DNA of 64,000 bases from Hanstruepera marina (GTDB lineage: Bacteria > Bacteroidota > Bacteroidia > Flavobacteriales > Flavobacteriaceae). Below are positions 15,220-24,933 of the stretch, piece by piece (positions within the stretch are counted from its first letter, which is position 1; each line of letters opens with the position of its first letter). The stretch is taken from positions 1,148,501 through 1,212,500 of the forward strand of contig NZ_JAINVX010000001.1 of the NCBI RefSeq assembly GCF_019880635.1, written 5' to 3'. Under the pieces are notes generated by a model. The model did no database searches. It saw nothing but the letters and a program-made list of their open reading frames with translations, and was not told the origin of the DNA. The position numbers and the translations under genes were made by a program.

Positions 15220-17205
15220 TTAGGAAAAACTTTTTATTTTATTCAACTTCGTTTTCCAAAGATTTAAATCTTGTTTATGCTTCTCAATGTTTTTATGCAC
15301 TTCTTGAACCAAAGGATTATCGTCGTTTACATTTTGAAAAAATTGTAAGTTGTTTTCTAATTGATTGATTTCTGCTTTAACTTCATTTATCTTTTTTCTT
15401 ATAAATTGACGTTCGTTGTCTAAATGTCTAGAATCTTCAGCATTACTTAAATTCTCTAATTTAGTTTCAAACTTTATCATTTCACCTTCGTTCGGGTTAA
15501 GCTTTAATTTTTTGAAAACACCATCTAGAGTTTTATGAAGTTTACCTTCTATATAACGTTTGTTTCCAGGTACGTTTCCTACTTCTTTCCAAGAATTTAT
15601 AATGACTTTAATTGCCGCTAAATCGTCTTCTTTTTTACCAGTTAATTCTAGGTTTTTTAGTGTATCAAGTAGTTTAACCTTTTCTGCATAAGCTTCATTA
15701 CCTTCAACATTGGCAGCATCTTTTGCAGCATGAAGTCTATCAAAATAATGATTACATGCCGTTTTAAACTGTTTCCAAATTTTATCACTGTTTTTTCTTG
15801 GTACATGGCCAATTTTCTTCCAATCACTTTGTATGCGTTTCATCAAAGGGGTAGTGGTCTGGAAATCTTCACTGTCTTTGTTGTCTTCAGCAACTTTTAT
15901 AAGATCCAGCTTCTTTTGGAGATTATCATATTGGGCTTTTTTCAGATTTTTATAAAAGGCATTTTTATTGCGGTTAAATTGTCTGACAGCCTCTTTAAAT
16001 TCTGCCCAAGTAGCTTCGTTGACTTTAATGGGTACCTTACCAGCGCTAAAAAATTCGTTTCGTAATTCTTCAACTTGTTTTATGGCATTTTGCCATGCAT
16101 TATGTGAATCTGCTCCTTTTTCTGCAATGGCTTGAATTTGCGAAATAAGGTCTTGTTTAACTTCTAGGTTTTTCTCATAAATGGTATCGAGTTCGGCAAA
16201 GTATACTTGGCGTCTGTCATGAATGGTTTTGGTGGCACTTTTAAAGCGTTCCCAAATTTCTTCCCGATGTTCTTTGCCAACAGGCCCTAGCTCTTCTTTC
16301 CACATTTTATGTAATACCTGAAGCTCTCTAAAGGCACGATTTAAATTATCGTCTTTTGCCAATTCTTCAGCACGTTCAATAATTTTTAGCTTTTGCTCTA
16401 AATTATGTTTGAAATCTAAATCTCTTAAATCGCGATTTAGGTGAAGAAAGTCATAGAAAATTTCTACATGATGATGGTAACTGTTCCAAGCATTGTTGTA
16501 CTTGTCTCTTGGAATTGGCCCTGCATTTTTCCAACGCTCTTGTAGCTCTTTAAAATGCTTATATGTTGTGTTTATGTTTTCCTCTACATTTATGAGGCTT
16601 TTTATTTCTTCAATTATTTCAAGACGCTCGGTAAGATTATCTTTTAAGCTTTTCTCAATGTTCTTGTAGTAGGCATTTAGTTTATTTCTATACTCTTTGT
16701 AGGTTTCCTTAAAACGTTTCTGTATTGGGCTTGAATAGTAGAAATCTATTTCGTTTCCACCATCGTTTAAAAACTCTTCTTTCTTTTCCTCTAAAAGGGA
16801 GTTGAATTTAGATTTAAATTCGGAGCGAATGCTCTCTACATGTGATTTAATGGCTTGAACCTTTTCTTTGGTAACCAGCTTGTCTAATTCGTTAGCCAGT
16901 TCTTCTAAAGACATTTTATCATATTCTTTTTCCTCAATATGATGTCTGTCTGCATTGCCTTCATCTTCAGCGTCTTCAGCATTAGATTCGTCAATCTCAT
17001 TTATAGCGTCTTCATCTTTATTTTCAACTTCTGGAGTCGTTTTTTCAGGAGTTGTTTCTGTTTCTAATGACTCTTCAAAAGAGTTTTCTATAGCCCCTTC
17101 AGTTTCATTTGTTTTTTTGTTTACTTCTGAGGTTTTGGTTTCGGTTTGAGATTGAATTTCATCTTTTTTTCCATCTGCTTCTTGCAGGTTATCATGCTCT
17201 GACAT
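15220..17205 (-). CDS. DUF349 repeat protein
   Basis: A 661-residue, mostly helical cytoplasmic protein. The first 100 residues are a very acidic, low-complexity tail (rich in E, D, T and N). The rest is a row of about five DUF349 units of roughly 75 residues, each with a recurring W-K-x-x-G-x-(I/V)-P-R/G core: ERWKNAGPIPRDKYNNAW, MWKEELGPVGKEHREEIW, EFFSAGKVPIKVNEATW, DWKKIGHVPRKNSDKIW and SWKEVGNVPGNKRYI. A charged coiled-coil end follows. In other bacteria DUF349 proteins have been linked to cell-envelope or cell-size phenotypes, but the activity is unknown. aroE lies 100 bp upstream on the same strand. Confidence 0.88.
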   Translation of the reverse strand: MSEHDNLQEADGKKDEIQSQTETKTSEVNKKTNETEGAIENSFEESLETETTPEKTTPEVENKDEDAINEIDESNAEDAEDEGNADRHHIEEKEYDKMSLEELANELDKLVTKEKVQAIKSHVESIRSEFKSKFNSLLEEKKEEFLNDGGNEIDFYYSSPIQKRFKETYKEYRNKLNAYYKNIEKSLKDNLTERLEIIEEIKSLINVEENINTTYKHFKELQERWKNAGPIPRDKYNNAWNSYHHHVEIFYDFLHLNRDLRDLDFKHNLEQKLKIIERAEELAKDDNLNRAFRELQVLHKMWKEELGPVGKEHREEIWERFKSATKTIHDRRQVYFAELDTIYEKNLEVKQDLISQIQAIAEKGADSHNAWQNAIKQVEELRNEFFSAGKVPIKVNEATWAEFKEAVRQFNRNKNAFYKNLKKAQYDNLQKKLDLIKVAEDNKDSEDFQTTTPLMKRIQSDWKKIGHVPRKNSDKIWKQFKTACNHYFDRLHAAKDAANVEGNEAYAEKVKLLDTLKNLELTGKKEDDLAAIKVIINSWKEVGNVPGNKRYIEGKLHKTLDGVFKKLKLNPNEGEMIKFETKLENLSNAEDSRHLDNERQFIRKKINEVKAEINQLENNLQFFQNVNDDNPLVQEVHKNIEKHKQDLNLWKTKLNKIKSFS

Positions 17206-17305
17206 CTTATAAATGTTAAGGTTCTTAAATACTCTAGCGTTAAAGATAACAACAACTGTAATATTTACAAAAGTTAATTAAGAATTTATAAATCAATAGC
17301 GTTTT

Positions 17306-18043
17306 CTACTTGGTCCAAATTTTCCAAGCTTTTTCTGCCTGATATGTCAGCATACTGTAACCATTTATGGTAGTCGCCTGATTTTGCTTACCGTTTTTAA
17401 GAAATAAAGTCTCATTTGGATTGTAAATTAAATCGAATAGAATGTGGTTTTTTGAAATAGAGCGATAAGGAATGTTTGGGGCTTCATTAACATTGGGGAA
17501 GGTTCCTAAAGGTGTACAGTTAATAATAATTAAATGGGTGTCTATAATATCTCCAGTAAGAGATTTGTAGGTTAAATACCCTTTTTTAGAAGGCTTTCTC
17601 GAAACGAACTGATAGTCAATATTTAGTTGTTTTAGGGAAAAGGCAATAGCTTTACTAGCACCACCGGTTCCTAAAATTAAAGCGCGTTTATGTTTGGGTT
17701 TTAAGTACGGCTTAATAGCTTTTTTAAACCCATAGCAATCGGTGTTATAACCTATTAATTTCCCTTTTTCTGTAATTTTAATAGTATTAACAGCTCCAAT
17801 TTTTTTAGCTTTTTTGTGAAGCTTGTCTAGATGTGGGATGATAGATTCTTTATAAGGAATGGTTACATTGAGCCCTTTTAAATTCAAATTGGATTCTAAT
17901 ACGTCGCAAAATTCATTTATGGTTTGAATATCAAAATTTTTATAAGTAGCATCTAAAATACTTTCATCAGTAAACTTATTGTTGAAATAGTTTTTTGAAA
18001 ACGAGTACGAAATATTTTTACCAATTAAGCCAAACTCACGCAT
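17306..18043 (-). CDS. aroE: Shikimate dehydrogenase
   Basis: Reduces 3-dehydroshikimate to shikimate with NADPH in aromatic amino acid synthesis. The substrate domain has GLIGKNISYSFSKNYF with the SxS motif and LNVTIPYKESI with the catalytic lysine. Then GAVNTIK and GYNTDCYGFKKAI supply the NTD ligand, and the Rossmann motif is LGTGGASKAIAFSL. The frame could begin at 18067, but I chose the ATG at 18043 because MREFGLIGKN is the family's start and it leaves only an 8-bp overlap with the DUF368 gene. aroK is elsewhere in this window (45.8 kb), so the pathway genes are scattered. Confidence 0.94.
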   Translation of the reverse strand: MREFGLIGKNISYSFSKNYFNNKFTDESILDATYKNFDIQTINEFCDVLESNLNLKGLNVTIPYKESIIPHLDKLHKKAKKIGAVNTIKITEKGKLIGYNTDCYGFKKAIKPYLKPKHKRALILGTGGASKAIAFSLKQLNIDYQFVSRKPSKKGYLTYKSLTGDIIDTHLIIINCTPLGTFPNVNEAPNIPYRSISKNHILFDLIYNPNETLFLKNGKQNQATTINGYSMLTYQAEKAWKIWTK

Positions 18044-19055
18044 ATTTTCTCTTTGTTTTTTCACCATACTTGGCCAAAGCCAATACTATAAGTATTCCCA
18101 CAATAATGTAAACTACTGCCAATAGCGTTTCAAGGCTTATTTCAGGCATATAACGTTTATAGTTTTCAACAATAGGATTGCCTTCAGAGTTTAAAATTAA
18201 ACTTCCATCAGTTTGTAATTTATAAACCGTTTTTTTCCAGGGCCAAACAACACCAAGCGACCCTGTTATGAACCCAATTATGGTTGCTAAAGTTATACTC
18301 TTGTAATGTTTGAGGATATAGTTTAATATATGTGAAAAGCTTACAAGACCAGCTATAGAACCTAGAGTAAACACACCTAAAACTTTTAACATACGCACAC
18401 GAACAGCATCATGTATAAAACTGAAATCGCCTTGTAGAATATCAGCAAATGTATCGTAAAGTGCATTGACAGAATCAACCAATAAAAGGACATAGTTTCC
18501 AAGGAGCATTAAAATAAACGACCCGGAAAAGCCTGGTAGAGTCATTCCAGAGACACTAATTATACCACAGAAAAAAACAAACCATAGGTTGTCATTTTCT
18601 TTAGCCGGATCTAAAAAACTTATACTTACCCCTAGAACAATACCAATAATTAAAGCTAAATTGGTTTTTAAATTCCAATCTTTAAAATCTTTCCTTATAT
18701 AATGAATAGAGCCGATGATCATGCCAAAAAATACACTCCACACATATAGCTCATAATGCTGAATTAAATAGTCTAAAATTTTGGAAACACTAAAGTAACT
18801 AACAACAGTTCCTAAAAATAGTACACTTAAAAATCTCCCGTTAACGTATTGATAAAAGCTTTTAAATCTACCGTTGATCAATAATTTAAAGGCTTTACCA
18901 TTAAATTTTTGCAGTGAATAGATGAACTCTTCATAAAAACCAGCCACAAAAGCCACTACACCACCAGATACCCCAGGAACTTTATTTGCTGCACCCATAG
19001 CAAGCCCTTTTAAAAAAAGGAATATTCTATCGGTAAAAGTTCTGGTGCTTTGCAT
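18036..19055 (-). CDS. DUF368 domain-containing polytopic membrane protein (copy 1)
   Basis: A 339-residue inner-membrane protein with about eight hydrophobic segments. The DUF368 marks are GLAMGAANKVPGVSGGVVAFVAGFYEEFI near the N-terminus and MTLPGFSGSFILMLLGNYVLLLV in the middle, the paired GxSG hairpin loops of the family. DUF368 proteins have been proposed to transport polyprenyl phosphate lipid carriers (as reported for DUF368 and DedA family members), which would fit cell-wall or O-antigen lipid recycling; this is family knowledge, not visible here. It overlaps aroE by 8 bp and its start overlaps the upstream paralogue in TAATG. Confidence 0.87.
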   Translation of the reverse strand: MQSTRTFTDRIFLFLKGLAMGAANKVPGVSGGVVAFVAGFYEEFIYSLQKFNGKAFKLLINGRFKSFYQYVNGRFLSVLFLGTVVSYFSVSKILDYLIQHYELYVWSVFFGMIIGSIHYIRKDFKDWNLKTNLALIIGIVLGVSISFLDPAKENDNLWFVFFCGIISVSGMTLPGFSGSFILMLLGNYVLLLVDSVNALYDTFADILQGDFSFIHDAVRVRMLKVLGVFTLGSIAGLVSFSHILNYILKHYKSITLATIIGFITGSLGVVWPWKKTVYKLQTDGSLILNSEGNPIVENYKRYMPEISLETLLAVVYIIVGILIVLALAKYGEKTKRKYA

Positions 19056-20065
19056 TATTTATTTCTGGTACCTAGTTTTTCTAAAATAAAAATAGTCAAA
19101 AATCCAGCAACCATAAGTAAGATGGCTGGAAGCCATTGAGGATCAATATTATTGTTTAATTCTGAATAGGTGAAAGCTGAAACACTTTTTTCTGAAACAA
19201 CTTTTAACGACTCAAAATCCATAACCTGTTGTTGGTAAAGTGTTAGGTTGTTTAAAGTTGATACATCTGAAAAAGGTAAAATTCCTCCAGTTTCTTTAAC
19301 CATAACAGATTCGGTAATTTTCCATGGCCATACTTTATTCAAAGAACCAAAGATAAAGCCCGTTAACAAGGCCAATGTAACATTATGATAGTTTTTAAAT
19401 AGCCATTTTAAAATATGACTGAAACTTAATAGGCCAACTAAAGCACCAGAGGCAAAAATTAAAATACGTTTGATATCAAAATCATGAAAGGCATCACTTA
19501 ATGTTTTGTAGGCACCTAAAACCACTAAAATGAATGAGCCGGAAATTCCTGGTAAAATCATTGCGCATATAGCCAAAGCACCTGCGAAGAAAAGAAAAAG
19601 TGGATGTTCGTTATTTGCCGAACTTGGTATGAGTGTTATGGCATATGCTACAATGGCACCAATTATTAAGGCGGATATTGAACCGAGATGCCATTTTTTT
19701 ATTTGCCTTCCAACAAAATATATACTGGCTATAATGAGACCAAAGAAGAACGACCAGATTAAAATAGGGTGGAATTCAATAAGGTATTTTGCGAGACGCA
19801 TAAAGGAAACAAAACTCACGACAATACCTAATAGTAATGCAAACAAAAAGCTACCATTTAGTGCTCTCCAAAATGCTAAAACACCATCGCGTTTTAAAAC
19901 TTTAAAAAGTGAAAGATTAATATTGCTTATGGTATCAATAAGTTCTTCGTAAATTCCTGATATAAAAGCAATAGTTCCACCTGAAACGCCAGGAACTGCA
20001 TCTGCAGCACCCATAGCAATTCCTTTGAGTGATATCAACAAATAGTCAATGTTTCGTCTTTGCAT
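19055..20065 (-). CDS. DUF368 domain-containing polytopic membrane protein (copy 2)
   Basis: A 336-residue paralogue of its downstream neighbour, with GIAMGAADAVPGVSGGTIAFISGIYEELI and MILPGISGSFILVVLGAY in the same positions and about eight membrane segments. The stop and the next start share a single base (TAATG), so translation is coupled. The two copies are clearly diverged (the middle and C-terminal loops differ in length and sequence), so this is an old duplication and not an assembly artefact. It may move undecaprenyl phosphate like other DUF368 proteins; that is inferred. Confidence 0.88.
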   Translation of the reverse strand: MQRRNIDYLLISLKGIAMGAADAVPGVSGGTIAFISGIYEELIDTISNINLSLFKVLKRDGVLAFWRALNGSFLFALLLGIVVSFVSFMRLAKYLIEFHPILIWSFFFGLIIASIYFVGRQIKKWHLGSISALIIGAIVAYAITLIPSSANNEHPLFLFFAGALAICAMILPGISGSFILVVLGAYKTLSDAFHDFDIKRILIFASGALVGLLSFSHILKWLFKNYHNVTLALLTGFIFGSLNKVWPWKITESVMVKETGGILPFSDVSTLNNLTLYQQQVMDFESLKVVSEKSVSAFTYSELNNNIDPQWLPAILLMVAGFLTIFILEKLGTRNK

Positions 20066-20119
20066 GCTTTGATTTTAAAATGGAAAATCAAAGGTAGTAA
20101 TTAAAGTATGATTAGTGAA

Positions 20120-21508
20120 CTAAAGTTCAGCTTTTAGCAGCAATTTAACCTGTGAATTTGTATAGACTTGAGGAAATAATTCTTCAATAATAATGGCGAA
20201 TTCAGCATTAAAACGGATTCCGTTTTTTAAATGGTATGATCCTGTTTCTGTTTCGTTTTGCATATAATATAAACCTGCAAGTCTAAATTCGATCTCGGCA
20301 TTTTCAGGATAGAATTCTGATGCTTGTAATAAATTGTAAATAGCGGCTTCAGGTTCGCCCAATTTCCATAAAATGTCGCCACGAGTTAGCCAAGTGCTTA
20401 ATTCGTAATTCCCTAACTCTAAAGCTCTTTTGTAACCGCGTTCAGCTTCCTCTAAAAAACCTAAACGTTGATTGATTTGTGCATATAATTTCCAATATAT
20501 TACATTATCAGAATCAATATTTATAGCCTTGTTAATGTAATACAATGACTTTTGATAGTTTTTTCTCTTATTGTAAAATTTGGTAATAGCTATCCAGCCT
20601 TTATCAAGTAATGGATCTTCTTTAACCGTTTTGTAATAGTATTGTACAGCTAAATCTTTATTTCCCAATTTTTCATGACATTGACCTATGCGTAACAAGG
20701 CAAACGAGGTAGGGTCATCTAGTTTAAGTGTTAAACTGTAGCTTTCAATAGCTTCCTCATACTTTTTTAGTTTTTCTAAAACTTTACCTTTTTCAAGATA
20801 AGCGCCAATAAAAGTATCGTCAGAAATAATTGCAAAATCGAATGCAGCCAATGCTTTTTTGTAGTCTTTTAGTTCAAAATATTGTTTGCCTAATTGATGC
20901 CAAGCAATTTCGCAATATGGGTTGTTGTCTAAAAATGTGTTTAGGTAGGAAATAGCCTCATTATGTTGGCCTAAAAACTCAAAGCAATAGATCATATTGT
21001 GAAGTGCAGAGTAGTCCATTAAATCAGCTTCCAGACATTTCATAAAACAGGTTTTAGCATCTTCAAATTGATCTAAAAACAAGTGCTCCATTCCAATCAA
21101 AGAATAGATATCTATTGGATCTTCCGAAAGTTCGAGTGCTTTTTTCAATACTTCAATGGCTTTTGCATGATCATCACGTTTGGATAGAATATTAGCCTTT
21201 TGAATGTATATTTCTTCATTTAAGGGCTCTAAAGCATAAAGCTCATTAATCATTAAATCAGCGCGATCCAAATCGTTTTCAAAAACAAAAACTTCAACTT
21301 TAAAAAGCTTTAAGTTGGTTGAAGTAGGGTGTTGTTGCAACCCCAACTTTATAGCTTTTTTTGCTAATGCAATTTTTCCTTGGTTGAGGTAATGGTGAAT
21401 GATGTTTTCGAATTCTTCTGAATCAAAAAACAAAACGTTGTTTGTTTTTAGCATTGATTCAAATCTGGTAAGTGATAAATTGTTGTTGTCGTTGGGACGT
21501 AACTCCAT
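20120..21508 (-). CDS. Tetratricopeptide repeat protein
   Basis: A protein of about 462 residues without signal peptide, made of roughly eleven TPR units (helix-turn-helix of 34 residues): ALELSEDPIDIYSLIGMEHLFLDQ, WHQLGKQYFELKDYKKALAAFDFAI and GAYLEKGKVLEKLKKYEEAIESY are clear examples. The fold gives a scaffold for protein-protein contacts; no catalytic domain is fused. The frame opens with GTG at 21514, but the ATG at 21508 (MELRPNDNNNL) is the better start. It lies between the aminotransferase and the DUF368 pair on the same strand. Partner unknown. Confidence 0.88.
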   Translation of the reverse strand: MELRPNDNNNLSLTRFESMLKTNNVLFFDSEEFENIIHHYLNQGKIALAKKAIKLGLQQHPTSTNLKLFKVEVFVFENDLDRADLMINELYALEPLNEEIYIQKANILSKRDDHAKAIEVLKKALELSEDPIDIYSLIGMEHLFLDQFEDAKTCFMKCLEADLMDYSALHNMIYCFEFLGQHNEAISYLNTFLDNNPYCEIAWHQLGKQYFELKDYKKALAAFDFAIISDDTFIGAYLEKGKVLEKLKKYEEAIESYSLTLKLDDPTSFALLRIGQCHEKLGNKDLAVQYYYKTVKEDPLLDKGWIAITKFYNKRKNYQKSLYYINKAINIDSDNVIYWKLYAQINQRLGFLEEAERGYKRALELGNYELSTWLTRGDILWKLGEPEAAIYNLLQASEFYPENAEIEFRLAGLYYMQNETETGSYHLKNGIRFNAEFAIIIEELFPQVYTNSQVKLLLKAEL

Positions 21509-21648
21509 AAGCACTATTATATGGTTTCCGCTAATAAATGTACTGTTCTAAATGGACGGTTGACTTGAATTTGATAAATGTTTTTAACAAAATAATCAAC
21601 ATTAAAGCTTATTTACAGATTTATAATTGATTATCAGTGAATTGAAAA

Positions 21649-22839
21649 TCAGGCTTCAGATGATATTTTGTTTAAGATTTCTTTAATGATGTTACAACCT
21701 GTAATAATTTCATCATCCGTTATGGTAAGAGGCGGTGTAATACGTATGGCTTTAGGTTCAAATAACAGCCAAAACAAAATAAGGCCTTGATTTTGAGCTT
21801 CTAAAATCACATTGTTTGTTATGTTGGCAGAAGGAGTCATAGCAGCAAGCATCAACCCTTTTCCTCTTATTTCAGTAATAAGCGGATGCTTTAAATGCTT
21901 TCGAACCAACTTTTCTTTTTCCAGTGCTTTATTCATTAAGTCGCTTTCAATTACTTCTTTTAAGGTAGCGTGTGCAGCAGCCGCGATTACAGGATGTCCA
22001 CCAAAAGTAGTTATGTGGCCAAGCTTTGGTTGGTCTTGAAGCAAGTCCATTAGTTTTTCTGAAGCTGTAAAAGCACCAATAGGCATACCGCCACCTAATC
22101 CTTTGCCTGTAACTAAAATATCTGGAACACATTTATAGTTTTCAAAGCCAAATAGCTTTCCAGTACGTCCAATTCCAGGTTGTATTTCATCCAAAATTAA
22201 TAAAGCTCCAACCGCTTGGCAACGTTCCTGAACTTTTAATAGGTAATCATTTTTAGGTTCAATAAATCCAGCACCTCCTTGAATAGTTTCTAAAATAACA
22301 CAAGCCGTATGCGTTGAAATATAGTTTAAATCCTGAACTTCATTGAAGTTTATAAATTGAATATTTGGAATTAAGGGTCTAAACGCTTGCTTGCGTTCTT
22401 CAAAACCCATAACACTCATGGCTCCCATAGTGTTTCCATGATATGCTCGATGTGCAGCAATAACTTCGCTTCGCCCTGTAGCCCGTTTTGCTAATTTTAT
22501 AGCGCCTTCAATGGCTTCAGTACCAGAGTTGGTTAAGTAAGTTTTTTGAAGCTTTTTGGGCAGATGATTGGCTAGTAACTTGGTGAGTTTAACGGCAGGT
22601 TCTTGCTCATACTCACCGTAAACCATAACGTGTAGATACTTATCCAATTGGTCTTTAATGGCATTAATAATCTTTGGATGCCTGTGTCCTAATGTACATG
22701 CAGAAACACCAGCGACAAAATCTAAATAATGTTTTTGGCTTTTATCGAAAATATAGTTGCCTTCGGCATGAGAGACTTCCATTGCCAAAGGATGTGGTGA
22801 GGTTTGTGCTTGATATTTAAAAAAATCTGAACTCGCCAT
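21649..22839 (-). CDS. Class III aminotransferase (acetylornithine/ornithine aminotransferase-like)
   Basis: PLP-dependent fold-type I transaminase. Signatures are YLTNSGTEAIEGAIKLAKRATGR (phosphate binding), AAHRAYHGNTMGAMSVMG, LLILDEIQPGIGRTGKLFGFE with the cofactor aspartate, and VTGKGLGGGMPIGAF with K246 as the Schiff-base lysine. The length (396 aa) fits ArgD-like enzymes. In Flavobacteriaceae this gene next to the OstA-like gene is commonly labelled aspartate aminotransferase family; the true amino donor is not readable and no arg genes lie nearby. Translation is coupled with the upstream gene (TAATG). Confidence 0.88.
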   Translation of the reverse strand: MASSDFFKYQAQTSPHPLAMEVSHAEGNYIFDKSQKHYLDFVAGVSACTLGHRHPKIINAIKDQLDKYLHVMVYGEYEQEPAVKLTKLLANHLPKKLQKTYLTNSGTEAIEGAIKLAKRATGRSEVIAAHRAYHGNTMGAMSVMGFEERKQAFRPLIPNIQFINFNEVQDLNYISTHTACVILETIQGGAGFIEPKNDYLLKVQERCQAVGALLILDEIQPGIGRTGKLFGFENYKCVPDILVTGKGLGGGMPIGAFTASEKLMDLLQDQPKLGHITTFGGHPVIAAAAHATLKEVIESDLMNKALEKEKLVRKHLKHPLITEIRGKGLMLAAMTPSANITNNVILEAQNQGLILFWLLFEPKAIRITPPLTITDDEIITGCNIIKEILNKISSEA

Positions 22840-24674
22840 TATCCATCAGATTCTAGAGTTGGTTTTTTTCGTTTTAGAGCTTTCTTCTTTTTATCAATTT
22901 GCTCTAATTTATCTTTAGGGATATTTCGGGATGCTTTAGACGGTTTTTCAATAGCTCCTTTTTGTTGTTGCTTCTTGTTTTGTTTTTTAGAACTGTTACC
23001 GGCTTTTTCAACACGATCTAACATAGCATCATCAAAAAACTCTTCTTGAGGGACATAATCTTCTAAACCTTTTATAACTGGTAAAACCAAAGGAGGATCA
23101 TCGCTAAATAAATCTTCAACACTTTTTGGTCGCTCCTCATCGCGCCAAACAAAACCTCGAAGTAACCTGGCGTTTTCTGGGAATTGCGATTCCGGATAAC
23201 TAACCGCATCTACTTGGTTATACCGATTGTATTGTTCGATGGTTCCTTCGCTAAAGAACATAGAAATTCTCCCTGATTTGGCTTTGTCAATACTAAACAA
23301 CACTTGGTTTTCATCTCTAGCAAAAAAAATGGATTCAGCATTTTTATCGATATCAACTTGCCGTAATGTATTGTTATCATCAAATAACCCTATTAAGGTT
23401 TTGCCTTTAATTTGGTTGAAGCCATTTTCGCTAATAGTGTCTTTACTGATAATAAAGGCATTGTTAAAAACGAGAAGCGAATCTATCTTTTCGGTTTTTG
23501 GATTGGAAATGAGATGAATGGTATCGCCTGTCATTTGGTTTTGTAAATTCCAAATAATGGGATGCCTGCTTTTCGCAAACGGATCTGTTGATGAAAAACC
23601 CGACAAGTTAATCATTTGTGTCAGACCCGAAGCATGATCTACATGAACCGAATCGGCTTTTCCGCTCATATCAGATTTATAAAATTTAGCATTATAATAG
23701 GCACGTGTAATACGTTTTTCGGGTTTGCCTGTCACCATTAAAGTATCAGCATGCATATATATCGAATCGTTTTCTTGAACTGTAATAGCTAAAGCCCGTT
23801 TGGTAATGAAAACAGAATCTTTTTCTTTGTAAATTTCGGCATAATGTCCTTTTATAATACTATTGTTTACAGTATCTGTAACCTTAATATTATTTGTGGC
23901 AGAAGCAAAGCTTCTCGTGTTGTCAAAAAACATACTGTCGCCTTCAAAAATACGATTGTCATAGTCTATTCTTGACTTTTTAACCGCATAACCTTGTTTG
24001 GTTTCGGTGTTGTAGAATCCTTTTTCGCAATAGATTTTACTTTCTTTGGTAGTTATTGTTGATGGACCAAATAAGTAAGCATGACCCGATTCTGAATAAA
24101 AATCGAGATTGTTGGTTTTTATGGTATAGTCTGGATTTACTAAAACGACATCATTTACAAACTGATATTTTTTAGAGTTCATATAATAGCGTCCAATTTT
24201 ACTGGTAATAGTCCCGGACGAATCACGAACTACACGACCTCCACTTTTATAAAACGATTGTTGTTTCACGCGATCAAAATATAAGGTGTCAGTAGTTAAG
24301 ACAGAATTTGGTTCGGTTAAAACTACGTTGCCACTTGCAAAAGCCAATTTGGTTTTACCACTATACTCCACATATTTGGCGTTCATATTAATGGTGTCGC
24401 CTTGTTTCATTTTTACATTGCCAAAGGCTTCAACAAAATTTTCATCGCTGTATAGTAAGGCTTTGTCGCACCACATATCAACACCTTCGTGAAATACATG
24501 AATTTGTTGTCTATCGTCACGAAGCATAACTTTAAGACCAGGCGTTTCACCTTCTTTAATATCTAAAAAGCCTGAATATTTAATTTCTATGGTTTTTTGT
24601 TCTTGAGCATGTAAATTAGAGATCATGCAAAATGCAACCAAGAGTAGGTAATATATATAGTTATGTGGTTTCAA
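22839..24674 (-). CDS. OstA-like (LptA/LptD N-domain family) envelope protein
   Basis: A 611-residue exported protein. A TTG at 24674 is the start because it restores the signal peptide (YIYYLLLVAFCMISNLHA, cleaved before QEQ); no upstream ATG exists and the next ATG cuts into the hydrophobic core. The body is a long run of short beta-strand repeats of the OstA type (EAFGNVKMKQGDTINMNAKYVEYSG, KLAFASGNVVLTEPNSVLTTDTLYFD), the fold of the periplasmic LPS bridge (LptA). Bacteroidota carry such large OstA-like proteins. The C-terminal 60 residues are lysine-rich and low in complexity. It is coupled to the aminotransferase downstream. Confidence 0.83.
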   Translation of the reverse strand: MKPHNYIYYLLLVAFCMISNLHAQEQKTIEIKYSGFLDIKEGETPGLKVMLRDDRQQIHVFHEGVDMWCDKALLYSDENFVEAFGNVKMKQGDTINMNAKYVEYSGKTKLAFASGNVVLTEPNSVLTTDTLYFDRVKQQSFYKSGGRVVRDSSGTITSKIGRYYMNSKKYQFVNDVVLVNPDYTIKTNNLDFYSESGHAYLFGPSTITTKESKIYCEKGFYNTETKQGYAVKKSRIDYDNRIFEGDSMFFDNTRSFASATNNIKVTDTVNNSIIKGHYAEIYKEKDSVFITKRALAITVQENDSIYMHADTLMVTGKPEKRITRAYYNAKFYKSDMSGKADSVHVDHASGLTQMINLSGFSSTDPFAKSRHPIIWNLQNQMTGDTIHLISNPKTEKIDSLLVFNNAFIISKDTISENGFNQIKGKTLIGLFDDNNTLRQVDIDKNAESIFFARDENQVLFSIDKAKSGRISMFFSEGTIEQYNRYNQVDAVSYPESQFPENARLLRGFVWRDEERPKSVEDLFSDDPPLVLPVIKGLEDYVPQEEFFDDAMLDRVEKAGNSSKKQNKKQQQKGAIEKPSKASRNIPKDKLEQIDKKKKALKRKKPTLESDG

Positions 24675-24933
24675 ATTTTAAAATTTGATTCAAAAATAAT
24701 GATTAATTTGGTCTGATAAGATGCATTAGGATTTTTTTAATAGAAATGAACTGCTACATTGCCTTTTACTGTAAAGTATAAATTTTTAAGTTTATATTAA
24801 TGGTAAATTAAAATTATGAGCTTCCTATTTGACCAGTATTTGCTAAATTAAATGTTAGTAAATACTAGGACTTAATAGTAGATTTTATAATACCTCATTT
24901 AAAAAACCAAATTTTCTATAAAAGCAAAAGTTT
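24675..24933. other. Divergent intergenic region with no recognisable gene
   Basis: A 259-bp AT-rich stretch between the divergent OstA-like gene and the small monooxygenase-like gene. It must hold both promoters, but no convincing TAnnTTTG element or repeat could be fixed in it. Confidence 0.5.

Noticed and set aside
18036-20065. DUF368 pair as an assembly duplication
   Set aside because: The two copies differ throughout their length, in sequence and loop lengths.
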